55,663 nt of DNA from Betaproteobacteria bacterium (GTDB lineage Bacteria; Pseudomonadota; Gammaproteobacteria; Burkholderiales; Rhodocyclaceae): contig WQYV01000005.1 in NCBI GenBank assembly GCA_009781085.1, forward strand, positions 1 to 55,663. Reading direction: 5' to 3'. The notes beneath the pieces are model-generated. The model made no database searches. It was not told the origin of the DNA and worked only from the letters and a program-made list of their open reading frames with translations. Positions 37,002 through 46,356 of the stretch are shown one piece after another (position 1 is the first letter of the stretch; every line of letters begins with the position of its first letter). The position numbers and the translations under genes are program-made.

Positions 37002-37910
37002 TTATGATAGTACGGAATCCAATATCACATCCAACAGCCGCATCACTCCAAATTGCCAGTCTGGCAAACGGAGACCAAAATCGACCCGTAGTTTCGTCGT
37101 ATCAAGGCGCGAATTCAGGGGACGCGTAGCGGGCGATGGCCAATCGGCCGAGCGAATTGGTGCAATTTCCTTTACTTTGAGCGCCAAACCCCGGCGACGT
37201 GCTTCTCCAATGACAAAGCTGGCATAAGCATGCCAATTCGTTTCCCCCGCTGCGACGAGGTGGTACAGCCCACCTGGATGACTCATTGTCCCAGCCAAGA
37301 TGCTGCGTACAAGATGGGCAGTCACATCAGCAATCAGATCGGCCCCAGTCGGTGCCCCTACCTGATCGCTGATCACAGTCAGACGGTCACGTTCCGCCGC
37401 CAACTTCAGCATGGTGCGTACAAAGTTGCCACCGCGCGCACCATAGACCCATGAAGTACGCAAAATTAAATGACGGCAACCGCTTGCCCGGATTGCCTCC
37501 TCGCCTGCAAGCTTAGTTTTGGCATAGACTGAGAGTGGCCCAGTGGGATCATCCTCGCGCCATGGGCGTTCGCCGCTGCCGTCAAATACGTAATCGGTTG
37601 AGTAGTGCACAAGCCAGATACCGCGCGCGGCCGCCTCCCCGGCAAGTACCCCAAGCGCAGCAGCATTGATACGGTGTACAAGTTCAGGTTCGCTCTCGGC
37701 GCGGTCGACGGCGGTATAGGCAGCAGCATTGACGATTACGTCAGGCGAAACCGCTGTCACCGTGGTACGTAGACCCGTTTCGTCAGCCAGGTCGCCAACG
37801 AGCCCTTCCCCGCCGTCCAGATCCAACGCCACTACCTCGCCGAGCGGCGCAAGCGTGCGTTGCAATTCCCAGCCAACCTGCCCATTTTTGCCCAAAAGCA
37901 AAACTTTCAT
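37002..37910 (-). CDS. rfbD: dTDP-4-dehydrorhamnose reductase
   Basis: Last step, NAD(P)H reduction to dTDP-L-rhamnose. The 302-residue product starts with the Rossmann motif [14 protein letters not shown], and has [10 protein letters not shown], the YSTDYVFDG motif, [10 protein letters not shown] with the catalytic Tyr-x3-Lys, and [14 protein letters not shown]. An intact short-chain family fold. It lies between rfbB (81-base gap) and rfbA (4-base gap). Confidence 0.96.
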   Translation of the reverse strand: MKVLLLGKNGQVGWELQRTLAPLGEVVALDLDGGEGLVGDLADETGLRTTVTAVSPDVIVNAAAYTAVDRAESEPELVHRINAAALGVLAGEAAARGIWLVHYSTDYVFDGSGERPWREDDPTGPLSVYAKTKLAGEEAIRASGCRHLILRTSWVYGARGGNFVRTMLKLAAERDRLTVISDQVGAPTGADLIADVTAHLVRSILAGTMSHPGGLYHLVAAGETNWHAYASFVIGEARRRGLALKVKEIAPIRSADWPSPATRPLNSRLDTTKLRVDFGLRLPDWQFGVMRLLDVILDSVLS

Positions 37911-37991
37911 TTTTTATTCCATAGGCTCCCAGAGATCATGTCGACAGGTAACGTAACCAGAGGAAAAACCCCTTTCGGCTCCCTCTCCCCA

Positions 37992-39065
37992 TTACGCCCC
38001 GTCTTCAGTCATTCCGTATTGCACAGCCAACCAGTTGCGGTATGCCCCACTCTGTACATCGGCGACCCAGCGAGGATGCGCAAGATACCATTGCACCGTC
38101 TTGCGTAAACCCGTCTCGAAAGTTTCCTCCGGACGCCAACCAAGTTCACATTCGATCTTCCGTGCATCAATTGCGTAGCGGCGGTCATGCCCAGGGCGAT
38201 CTGCCACGAAAGTAATAAGCTGGTCACGGCGCCCCACTGCGTCATCCGGCCAGAGTTCATCGAGCAACGCGCAAACCATCCGCACAATGTCGATATTGGT
38301 TCTCTCGTTCCCGCCCCCGATGTTGTACGTCTGGCCTGGTTGCCCCTGCTCAAGCACGGTGCGCAACGCACGGCAATGATCGCCTACATAAAGCCAGTCC
38401 CGCACATTCAGGCCATCCCCGTATACCGGCAGAGGTTTCCCTGTAAATGCATTGGTAATAACGAGCGGGATCAACTTTTCCGGAAATTGGTACGGGCCGT
38501 AGTTGTTCGAGCAATTCGTCGTCACCACCGGCATCCCGTAGGTATGAAACCAGGCTCGCGCAAGATGGTCTGACGATGCCTTGCTTGCGGCATAGGGACT
38601 GTTGGGTTGATACGGGTTTTCTTCGGTAAACGGCGCATCATCTGCCTGCAAGGAACCAAACACTTCATCCGTACTCACATGCAGGAAGCGGAAAGATTCA
38701 CGCTCCGTCCCTCCCAGCGTGCCCCAGTAAACACGTGCCGCTTCGAGCAGGGCAAACGTACCTTCGATATTGGTATGGATAAATTCGCCTGGCCCATGAA
38801 TCGAACGGTCGACATGGCTCTCAGCGGCAAAGTGCACAATCGCCCGGGGTTCATATTTGTCCAGTATCCCGTCAAGCAGGTTGCGGTCACAGATGTTGCC
38901 CTGCACGAACACATGGCGTGGATCCTCCATCACCGCCTCCAGCGTCTCCAGATTACCCGCGTAGGTCAGCGCATCTAGATTGAGTACTGGTTCCCCGTTT
39001 CCTGCCAACCAGTCAAGAACAAAGTTGCCCCCGATGAAACCTGCACCGCCTGTCACCAGAATCAT
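37992..39065 (-). CDS. rfbB: dTDP-glucose 4,6-dehydratase
   Basis: Second step of dTDP-L-rhamnose synthesis. The 357-residue product starts [16 protein letters not shown] (NAD-binding GxxGxxG) and has [31 protein letters not shown], the [11 protein letters not shown] catalytic motif and [17 protein letters not shown] 39065 begins the Rossmann fold; an upstream TTG frame has no support. First gene of the minus-strand sugar operon, divergent from epsI. Confidence 0.97.
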   Translation of the reverse strand: MILVTGGAGFIGGNFVLDWLAGNGEPVLNLDALTYAGNLETLEAVMEDPRHVFVQGNICDRNLLDGILDKYEPRAIVHFAAESHVDRSIHGPGEFIHTNIEGTFALLEAARVYWGTLGGTERESFRFLHVSTDEVFGSLQADDAPFTEENPYQPNSPYAASKASSDHLARAWFHTYGMPVVTTNCSNNYGPYQFPEKLIPLVITNAFTGKPLPVYGDGLNVRDWLYVGDHCRALRTVLEQGQPGQTYNIGGGNERTNIDIVRMVCALLDELWPDDAVGRRDQLITFVADRPGHDRRYAIDARKIECELGWRPEETFETGLRKTVQWYLAHPRWVADVQSGAYRNWLAVQYGMTEDGA

Positions 39066-39107
39066 GAAAACACCCCACCACAAACAAATAATGCAGAGAA
39101 GAGCACG

Positions 39108-39137
39108 ATACTAGCGCATTGAATGAAGCTGCGCCAA
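39108..39137 (-). promoter_or_regulatory. Candidate promoter of the rfbBDAC-manC operon
   Basis: On the minus strand TTGGCG (39137-39132) and TAGTAT (39113-39108) are 18 bases apart, giving a start near 39101 and a leader of about 36 bases before rfbB. The remaining gap up to epsI (39138-39327) shows no plus-strand promoter I trust; GAGTA-N10-TACTC near 39213 is a weak inverted repeat. Confidence 0.45.
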
Positions 39138-39327
39138 CGTATAGAATCAGCCCTTGTGCACTTGTGCATTATTTTCTCAGGGAGTGCCCTGCCTCACGGT
39201 AAAATTTGGTTTGAGTAGGATTTAGTGTACTCTCAATTTTTAGAAGTCAGCTTGTCCCCTCGGCAAGATGATGGCTTCTTGAAAAGTTTTATTCGGTATC
39301 ATCAACAGTCCTCACTCCGCAGCTCGC

Positions 39328-40035
39328 ATGACACCCTTTGCCCGTCGCGCTACCCTCCTTGCAGTGCTCATGTTGGGCGCATCCGTGTTGTCGGTCGCGC
39401 TCACACCGACCCGATATATAGCGGTCGAGACTACACGACCTGATCTTGAAATCATCATTCCCCGCCAGTTCGGCGACTGGCAGATGGATGACCAGATCGT
39501 CCAAGCTGTCGTCAACCCACAAAAACAGGCATTCATAGACTTAGTTTACTCACAAACCCTATCGCGTACCTACGTCAACAGTAAAGGCCGCCGCATCATG
39601 CTGTCGCTAGCCTACGGCAAAAACCAGTCGGATAGCAGCAGAATGCATATCCCGGAGGTTTGCTATCCGGCACAAGGATTTCAAATAATCAATAAATGGA
39701 AAGATGTCGTTTCTGTTGATTCAATGAAGATTCCGGCCATGCGTATTACGACACAGCTCGGAAATCGTCACGAACCTGTAACCTATTGGATGCGAGTGGG
39801 AAATTCAGTAGTACGCGGAATGGTTGAACAAAGTTTTGCTCGGATCGGTTACGGGCTTACAGGAGATATTCCGGACGGTATTCTTTTTCGTACTTCCGAA
39901 ATCAATCCAGAAACCCAAAACTCATTTATTCTTCAAGATCAATTTATTCGTACATTGTTGTCGTCGCTGGCACCGATTGATCGTCAAGTCTTAGTTGGCT
40001 CAATTGCATCGAAAAATGATAGTAATGTAAAATAA
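39328..40035 (+). CDS. epsI: Exosortase-associated protein EpsI
   Basis: Protein of 235 residues of the EpsI family, encoded next to exosortases in exopolysaccharide loci. An N-terminal hydrophobic segment (about 7-26) acts as signal or anchor, so the rest is periplasmic. Family features visible are PRQFGDWQMDD, QTLSRTYVNSKGRRIMLSLAYG, the MHIPEVCYPAQGFQI block and VTYWMRVGNSV. Exact role is unknown; it is thought to act with the exosortase or polymer export. No clear ribosome site precedes ATG 39328. The stop overlaps the next mini-gene (TAATG). Confidence 0.9.
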   Translation: MTPFARRATLLAVLMLGASVLSVALTPTRYIAVETTRPDLEIIIPRQFGDWQMDDQIVQAVVNPQKQAFIDLVYSQTLSRTYVNSKGRRIMLSLAYGKNQSDSSRMHIPEVCYPAQGFQIINKWKDVVSVDSMKIPAMRITTQLGNRHEPVTYWMRVGNSVVRGMVEQSFARIGYGLTGDIPDGILFRTSEINPETQNSFILQDQFIRTLLSSLAPIDRQVLVGSIASKNDSNVK

Positions 40036-40133
40036 TGTTACTTTTTTCGTTTTCTTCTCTATTAATTCTGCTTTATGGTATTCATATTTTTACCATTAAT
40101 CAGAATATACGTTCACGAGAGAATTCGTTATGA
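40035..40133 (+). CDS. 32-residue hydrophobic mini-gene coupled to epsI and the polymerase gene
   Basis: Short frame encoding MLLFSFSSLLILLYGIHIF followed by a basic/polar tail to a total of 32 residues. Its ATG overlaps the epsI stop (TAATG), and its TGA overlaps the ATG of the next gene (ATGA), so it fills the gap exactly. Residues 2-19 could form one membrane helix with the charged tail in the cytoplasm or periplasm. The double stop-start overlap is what real coupled genes look like. There is no homology I recognise; it may instead be a leader that couples translation of the polymerase. Confidence 0.5.
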   Translation: MLLFSFSSLLILLYGIHIFTINQNIRSRENSL

Positions 40134-41425
40134 ATACACAATATACAAAATTTTTAGCAAAATTTAGTCTTGTCGCGTTAATTACTGCTTCAATGATCCT
40201 ACCTTCGGGCGTCCTTGTAGGGATTCCTGTAAAATATTTGCTGTATATTTTTTGTGTTGTAATGCTTTTTGCTCACTGGCTTAGGGGTGCAAAAATAGAC
40301 AGTGCGTATCTTTTTTTATTCGTAGCAGTTTTACTGTTTGTTGCTTTTTTTGCGCTTGTAGGGTCTTTACACGCAGCCGTCCCTTTTTACTATGTATTTT
40401 CCGAAGGGATGATCTTTGTTTCTACCACAACTGTCACGTTACTTTATCTAATTGGTAACTCATGTAAAGCAATAGAAGATGAAGAAATTGTTTTATCCGT
40501 ATTTTATGGAGTACTTATTTTTTCGTTATGGAAATTTATCGCACTTATGTTGGTAGTTTTTCATATAATACCATTCGAAAAATTAATCTACTATCTTGAA
40601 AAATATGCGCAATGTAGCCCAGTTACCGCCGATATGCCAGGAGGGTTTCATAGGATAGCCCTTACGGGTCAAGATTTTGTGTGTGCCTTCTTTTTATACT
40701 TGATACCTGTGTATCCAAAATTATTATCAAAAATATCTCTTTTTCTTCGTATCGTATTTATGGTAACCGGAACATTTGCTGTCGTTTCTTCATATTCTCG
40801 ATATATTTTCGGTTTTCTTGCTGCACTTTGGCTTTACGCTTTTTTGTTTAAATTTTCTTTCAAAAAACGCGTTATCGCTTGCGTTATAGTTGCTGTGATA
40901 TTATTGCTATCACTTCCATGGCTTATAGAAACATTTGAAGCGAGATTTACGTCTCTAACAGCAGAACAAAGCGATTCTATCCGATATCTACAAATTTCAG
41001 CTTTACTCGATGCATGGCAAGAGTTACCAATTTTAGGTGGTGGGCTTGGTTACAATGCAGGTAATTTTACTAGAGATGCATACATTTATGAAGTACAGTG
41101 GGTAAGTTTCTTAGCTAAATTCGGTTTAATCGGTATTTCTTTTCTTATTTTTCTTTTGCTTCTTCTTTTTTATAAAATTTTAGCTGGGAAAAGGTCTAAT
41201 GATCACTATATTTTAGCTTTCGCTCTTTTGTGTTATGTTTTATGCGGTTTCACGAATCCTATTCTTCTTAGTTATATTTCCTCTATCCCTTATGTACTTC
41301 CTTTGATACTCGCTTCAATTTTTCGAAAAGAATTGCTTGAATCGCTACAATCTGAAAAATTGGAATTTCCATCAACCCAAAATAGATTTTTCACCCCGAC
41401 AGGTAAAGCTGTAGGCGCTCAATGA
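40130..41425 (+). CDS. O-antigen/exopolysaccharide polymerase, Wzy-like
   Basis: Integral membrane protein of 431 residues with about twelve helices and a longer loop near residues 160-185 and 275-310. It belongs by topology to the O-antigen ligase/polymerase families; sequence identity in such proteins is low, and the assignment rests on topology, the GGGLGYNAGNF loop (a Wzy_C-like feature) and position between epsI and glycosyltransferases. Clearly A+T-rich relative to rfb genes. A GAGAG ribosome site precedes ATG 40130. Confidence 0.8.
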   Translation: MNTQYTKFLAKFSLVALITASMILPSGVLVGIPVKYLLYIFCVVMLFAHWLRGAKIDSAYLFLFVAVLLFVAFFALVGSLHAAVPFYYVFSEGMIFVSTTTVTLLYLIGNSCKAIEDEEIVLSVFYGVLIFSLWKFIALMLVVFHIIPFEKLIYYLEKYAQCSPVTADMPGGFHRIALTGQDFVCAFFLYLIPVYPKLLSKISLFLRIVFMVTGTFAVVSSYSRYIFGFLAALWLYAFLFKFSFKKRVIACVIVAVILLLSLPWLIETFEARFTSLTAEQSDSIRYLQISALLDAWQELPILGGGLGYNAGNFTRDAYIYEVQWVSFLAKFGLIGISFLIFLLLLLFYKILAGKRSNDHYILAFALLCYVLCGFTNPILLSYISSIPYVLPLILASIFRKELLESLQSEKLEFPSTQNRFFTPTGKAVGAQ

Positions 41426-41495
41426 CCTCCATCATGCTAGCGCCCAACCTGATATCAGCGGATCAATTGCAGCAACCGCTATAAGGAAATAACAC

Positions 41496-42476
41496 ATGCA
41501 CTGCATGGTCATCCTGGTAAATTGGAAAAGAACACTCGATACCTGTGCCTGTATTACCAGCCTCGAACGAACCATTGGTATTGAATGGTCTGCAGTGGTG
41601 TGTGAGAACGGTTCGCCAGATGGCTCTGCTGCCGGGTTGCAAAACTTTTTCGCCGAAAAGTACACCGAGCGTATACGGTCAACCGCAACGCCGCAGGTTT
41701 TTGACTACTACACTGAAAATACCGACGTACCGCGCATTACGCTCGTGCTGAGCCCATCCAACCTGGGGTTCGCAGGAGGTAACAATCTTGCCTACCGGCA
41801 CGTGCCTGTTGACGTAAAGGCAGAATTCATATGGTTTCTCAATAACGACACGGAGGTTGAGCCTGATACTTTGCCTCAAATGATCGAACGGATGAGGCAA
41901 GACCCGTCTATTGGTATCTGTGGAAACACCATTATCTATGCGCATGATAGAAAAACCGTACAGGCTTTTGGTGGGGCTTTTTATCATCCTTGGTCTGGCT
42001 TAATACGCGAAATCGGCCAAGGGAAAACTTGGCCATGCGCTGTAGATATCAATGCGGTAGAGGCACGCATGCGTTACGTATCTGGCGCTTCGATGCTGGT
42101 CACGCACGAATTCATCAACCGCGTTGGATTGATGTGTGAGGATTATTTTCTCTATTATGAGGAAATTGATTGGGCCGAACGAGGACGCAAAGTTGGTTTC
42201 CGACTTGGATACGCGCCGCAAGCGGTTATTTTTCACAAGGAGGGCGCGGCACTCGGTTCGGGCAAAAGTACACGCCGCAGCATGTTGTCGGAATACTATG
42301 GTATTTTGGGAAAACTCACCGTAACCCGCCGTTTTTTCCCTTGGGCCCTACCTACCGTCTACTTGTTTTGTTTGCTCCAGATACTGCGTCGTTACATACA
42401 GGGATACCGGGTACGCGCACGCATGATGGCTGAGGTTTTGCTGGGGTTCCGATGCACTCCGCCGGAGGAAGAATAA
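41496..42476 (+). CDS. Family 2 glycosyltransferase
   Basis: Cytosolic or membrane-associated GT-A enzyme of 326 residues that adds a sugar to the lipid-linked repeat unit. It begins VILVNWKRTLDTCACI, has VVCENGSPDGSA, NLGFAGGNNLAYR (typical of rhamnosyl-transferase-like GT2 proteins), the metal-binding LNNDTEV and a later EEIDWAERGRKVGF. A hydrophobic segment lies near 285-303. AAGGAA precedes the ATG. Rhamnose as donor fits the rfb genes but is inference. The stop overlaps the next start (TAATG). Confidence 0.88.
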   Translation: MHCMVILVNWKRTLDTCACITSLERTIGIEWSAVVCENGSPDGSAAGLQNFFAEKYTERIRSTATPQVFDYYTENTDVPRITLVLSPSNLGFAGGNNLAYRHVPVDVKAEFIWFLNNDTEVEPDTLPQMIERMRQDPSIGICGNTIIYAHDRKTVQAFGGAFYHPWSGLIREIGQGKTWPCAVDINAVEARMRYVSGASMLVTHEFINRVGLMCEDYFLYYEEIDWAERGRKVGFRLGYAPQAVIFHKEGAALGSGKSTRRSMLSEYYGILGKLTVTRRFFPWALPTVYLFCLLQILRRYIQGYRVRARMMAEVLLGFRCTPPEEE

Positions 42477-45268
42477 TGAAGCTACGTTCCCTTTTCGCCT
42501 TGTTTAACGCTATTGTCTTAATACAGGTTGCAGCACCTGCAATGGCGCTGCAATGCACAAACCAATCCATCGACCTCATCGCGAAGGCTATCCCCGCACA
42601 GGCTGTGGAATCAAATGTATTTGACTGTATACTTGAAGGCGAAGCGGCAGTTCATCTGACAGGGAAATTGGTTTCATCCCTGGTACTGGCTCGGGGCTAC
42701 GCTGGGATCCGCTTCCTCGACCAACAGGGAAAACAACTCTGGATGCCCCGAAGCGGCCCTTGGATGGGGACTTTTTCCGGTTTCGTGTTTGATGAATCCT
42801 TTGCAGTGCCTCCAAATGCCACTCGCATACATATCGTGGCGCAAATCGAAACTGGCAGCAAAGAAGCAGCGGGCGAATGGCGTATCGCTGGACTCATGGC
42901 ATCTCCAGGAACAGTTGTAACGGGAGATGCTGCGGAAGGCTCTGTGATCTCGGCCACGCAGGCAGCACGCTGGCGCTTTTCCACCGTGCCAGCAGGGGCA
43001 CAGGGGACATTCCAAGCGGAATTGCGCGACCTGGCTGGACAGATAAAGGGAACACGGTCTATTCTGAAAACGGGAACACAAACTGAGGTCGACTTCGGGA
43101 AACTGCCCACCGGCTATTACCAGATGCACGTAAGGTTTACTCCGGAGCACGCGGACGCAGGTACATGGACAAGCACGTTAGTTGTGTTGCCTAACGGCGA
43201 CCCTCCCAATGAGCCGCGATTCGGTATAGATGGTGCTCTGAGTTGGTATCTTGGAGGCAAGGCTGAAACGGTAATGCAGTCAGTAAAAATGATGCGCCAA
43301 GCTGGAGTTGGTTCTGTGCGTGACCGTATGTCATGGAGCGAAGTTCAACCAACGCGCCAACGCTTGGAGTGGGGGCGTTTCGGGAAAACTGCCGAGATTA
43401 TTGCGCAAGCAGGAATGGAGACAGTGCAGGTATTCGTTGATTCCCCTGTTTGGACACGTCCTGGCGGTAGCCCTCAAACAACCTTCCAAGTGCCGCTTGA
43501 CGATAACGCAGTTTTTGAATTTGGGCAGATTTACGCAAAAGGGCTTGGCAAGACGGTTCGTAATGTCGAGTACTGGAATGAGCAAAACGCCGGTTTTTTC
43601 CCAGGTTACCCATTTCAATATGCCAATGGTTTGAAATCTTTTTTTGCAGGAATCAAATCGGTCGACCCGGGTATCCGCGTTCTGATCGGCGCTGCCGCCA
43701 GCGTACCCGGACAGTTCTTCGAAGAAATCTACAACAATGGCGCTGCCGGTTTTTTCGATACGCGCAACTTGCATTACTACGCAGAAATCAACGGATTGGA
43801 TAAATTTCTTGACGCTCATCTAGCATCAATGGAGCGCAATGCCAGTGTCGCTGGCAGACCCGGCTGGATAACCGAGACAGGCTATTCGTTACGAAGGGAC
43901 GCACATGGCGACTGGGGAACTGCCGAACGCGAACAAGCGGAATATCTGGTCAAAACCTACATGAGCGGTTTTGCCGCTGGTTACGAACGGGTTTTTTTCT
44001 TCTTTTGGGGTGAAATGGTTGAAAACGATCTCCACACGTGGGGCATTTTACGTAAGGACTTCTCCCCCCGTCCAGCCTATCTCACCCTTGCCCTTCTCAC
44101 CCGACATCTGGCGGGAGCTTCCTTGGTCGCCTCTGAACGCCACGGCGCAGGACATACCATTTATTTTCGCCGAAATGACGGCAGTTTGGTCGCAGTGACT
44201 TGGGGTGGCGGCGCACCGATCAACCGCCTTGGAGTCAAGGTGGAAGTCCGCGATATCTTCGGGCAACAACTGGACAGCGCTTCAGCCGGTTCATCACCAC
44301 TTTTATTGTCGCAGATCGACAAACTGCCTGAACAAGCCAAGAGCGTGAATCTCCCACCGGAACAACTTCGCGGCCCACCCCCCTTGTGGTTGAGCGCCAG
44401 GGTATTGATCAACGGCAAGAACTTGGAATATCGCGGTAATGAGAAACACCTAGCAAGAGTCAGTGAGAGGGCAACAATAGAAATTGCCGCTCGCGCTTTC
44501 CTGATTGACCCAAAAACTGAAAAAATAACCGCCGACTGCGTTCCAGGGCCGGGACTTACGGTGATTTCTCCGGCACAATTTACAATCGAACACCCTAAGC
44601 CAAGTGGAGAAGCATTTACCTGCCGTTTTCAAACTAACAACTTGGTAGCAGTGGGTAAAAGTTATGCCACGGTTCGGGCTAGAAGTGGGAATTCCGATGA
44701 CACCGTACGGATTGCGTTGATTCCGGATACAGCCTCCGCCGGAGCGACGAAGAACATTGCGACTCGCCCGCTGATGCCGAACGGCGCATGTCCAGGTTGG
44801 ATACCGCGTCATTCGCCCAATATCGTCCTAGCGATCGAGCCTGCACGTAACACACAGGGAATCTGCCCAGTAAGCGTAACAGGCCATGTCAACCAGTCCA
44901 GGAATAATACATGGGCATCCCCTTCCATTCCGCTCCCAGCAAATGAACTCAATGCCGCGCTTGGTTTACGCCTACAGATATCCCAAATACCCGGATACTC
45001 TTTCCCCCCGCTCCCTCTGCGGCTTCAGTTGTATGAAAAAAATGGAGGGATATGGATTACAGAACTACAAAGCGACGATGGCGGTAGAGTATACTCCGCG
45101 CTGTTTAACCTTGCCCGTCCAGCCCCTTGGGCGCGTAACAGCAATGGTCGGCTGGATCTCGGCAATGTTCAGCAAATCCTGGTCGGATGGGGCGGACACA
45201 GCGCTGTCGCTGGTCAACGGTATGGCTTCATGATCGAAGCAACGGATTTACTCCTGAAACCAGAATGA
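42476..45268 (+). CDS. Secreted clan GH-A glycoside hydrolase of the exopolysaccharide locus
   Basis: Protein of 930 residues with a signal peptide (about 1-25, ending PAMA). After a beta-rich N-terminal part (about 30-255) comes a TIM-barrel-like region with two candidate catalytic acids: Glu369 in YWNEQNAG, which fits the Asn-Glu acid/base motif, and Glu467 in ITETGYS, the nucleophile position. The spacing and motifs resemble GH39/GH5-type enzymes. A C-terminal part (about 570-930) may be carbohydrate-binding. Substrate is unknown; cleaving its own polymer during export or release is a reasonable guess. GGAGGAAG precedes ATG 42476; its stop overlaps the next gene by 4 bases. No PEP-CTERM tail is present. 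Confidence 0.8.
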   Translation: MKLRSLFALFNAIVLIQVAAPAMALQCTNQSIDLIAKAIPAQAVESNVFDCILEGEAAVHLTGKLVSSLVLARGYAGIRFLDQQGKQLWMPRSGPWMGTFSGFVFDESFAVPPNATRIHIVAQIETGSKEAAGEWRIAGLMASPGTVVTGDAAEGSVISATQAARWRFSTVPAGAQGTFQAELRDLAGQIKGTRSILKTGTQTEVDFGKLPTGYYQMHVRFTPEHADAGTWTSTLVVLPNGDPPNEPRFGIDGALSWYLGGKAETVMQSVKMMRQAGVGSVRDRMSWSEVQPTRQRLEWGRFGKTAEIIAQAGMETVQVFVDSPVWTRPGGSPQTTFQVPLDDNAVFEFGQIYAKGLGKTVRNVEYWNEQNAGFFPGYPFQYANGLKSFFAGIKSVDPGIRVLIGAAASVPGQFFEEIYNNGAAGFFDTRNLHYYAEINGLDKFLDAHLASMERNASVAGRPGWITETGYSLRRDAHGDWGTAEREQAEYLVKTYMSGFAAGYERVFFFFWGEMVENDLHTWGILRKDFSPRPAYLTLALLTRHLAGASLVASERHGAGHTIYFRRNDGSLVAVTWGGGAPINRLGVKVEVRDIFGQQLDSASAGSSPLLLSQIDKLPEQAKSVNLPPEQLRGPPPLWLSARVLINGKNLEYRGNEKHLARVSERATIEIAARAFLIDPKTEKITADCVPGPGLTVISPAQFTIEHPKPSGEAFTCRFQTNNLVAVGKSYATVRARSGNSDDTVRIALIPDTASAGATKNIATRPLMPNGACPGWIPRHSPNIVLAIEPARNTQGICPVSVTGHVNQSRNNTWASPSIPLPANELNAALGLRLQISQIPGYSFPPLPLRLQLYEKNGGIWITELQSDDGGRVYSALFNLARPAPWARNSNGRLDLGNVQQILVGWGGHSAVAGQRYGFMIEATDLLLKPE

Positions 45269-46356
45269 AACTGATTTGCAACCTTTCCATGCTCGGTCCC
45301 CAGCCTACAGGTTTGGGCATTTATTCGGAGAACTGCATTGCAGGCTTAGCCGAACGATTTGACCTCGATTTCATTGTGGGAAGCGGAAAGTTGCCCCGCG
45401 GCAATGTGTTGGCCAAGGCACCTGAATCAGTTGCCATCGATAAGGGGAAATTCGTCGGGTTGCGGCGCTACCTATGGGCGCGCTCATTGCGTTTCAGCTC
45501 TGATAGGTTGGTGTATTCACCGACTCACCACGGACTGCCCAACCAGCCTGGACAGATCATCACCGTGCACGATCTCATCCATTTGCACTTCCCTGGTCAA
45601 CACCCACAAATTTACGTCTATTTCCGTTTTCTGCTTCCGCGTCTCATGAAAAAATGCCGTGCGGTTTTTACCGTTTCCCAAGCAACGCGGCAAGACATCT
45701 TCAAATCATACGGCTATCCCCTGGAGCAGATTTACGTCATACCCAATGGTGTCGACACCACCGCTTTCAGCCCGAACCCCTCCATACGCGCTGTTAGCGA
45801 CCCCTTCTTGTTGATGGTCGGGGGACGGCATCCACACAAAAATGTAGTTGAAACACTCGACATGTCTCATTACTGGAAAAAAAACTATCGGCTTGTTATT
45901 GTTTCTTGCAACCAGGGTTCATATCGACGAATGCTAGAGCAAAAAGTACTCGACCTTAATCTGACCGACCGGGTCGAATTCAAGGATTACCTTACACATG
46001 CCGAGTTGCTGCACCTCTATCAGGGAGCAACCGCTCTACTGTACCCATCGCGCATCGAAGGTTTCGGTATTCCGCCGCTCGAAGCACTTGCCTGCGGGAC
46101 ACCGGTGATTGTTTCCGACATTCCGGTATTTCGAGAAGTGTTGGGCGAAGCAGCCCAATTTGTAAAACTGGGTAACCGCCCTAGCTGGGACGAAGCTATC
46201 CAATCGCTCGCCACCCCATCTATTGTCAAAGAACGTTTAGCTGCGGGGCAAGCGCTTTTGTCAAAATTAACTTGGAATAATGCGGTAAACGCGCTTGAAA
46301 ACGCTCTGTTGAGTGTCGATCCACGCCTTGAAGAAACAAGACGGTACAGCATATGA
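45265..46356 (+). CDS. Family 4 glycosyltransferase
   Basis: GT-B retaining glycosyltransferase of 363 residues. It shows the N-terminal loop PQPTGLGIYSENC, VHDLIHLHFPG, a TVSQATRQDIFKSYG acceptor-side motif, VIPNGVDTTAF, LLMVGGRHPHKN, and the nucleotide-binding EGFGIPPLEALACGTPVIVS block. The E-x7-E type motif is intact. It overlaps the glycosidase gene (ATGA) and the next transferase gene (ATGA), a tightly coupled run. Donor sugar unknown; GDP-mannose is a common donor in this family and is made by manC nearby. Confidence 0.92.
   Translation: MKLICNLSMLGPQPTGLGIYSENCIAGLAERFDLDFIVGSGKLPRGNVLAKAPESVAIDKGKFVGLRRYLWARSLRFSSDRLVYSPTHHGLPNQPGQIITVHDLIHLHFPGQHPQIYVYFRFLLPRLMKKCRAVFTVSQATRQDIFKSYGYPLEQIYVIPNGVDTTAFSPNPSIRAVSDPFLLMVGGRHPHKNVVETLDMSHYWKKNYRLVIVSCNQGSYRRMLEQKVLDLNLTDRVEFKDYLTHAELLHLYQGATALLYPSRIEGFGIPPLEALACGTPVIVSDIPVFREVLGEAAQFVKLGNRPSWDEAIQSLATPSIVKERLAAGQALLSKLTWNNAVNALENALLSVDPRLEETRRYSI

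Noticed and set aside
42476-45268. PEP-CTERM sorting tail on the glycosidase
   Set aside because: The C-terminus ends IEATDLLLKPE and has no PEP motif, helix and basic tail.
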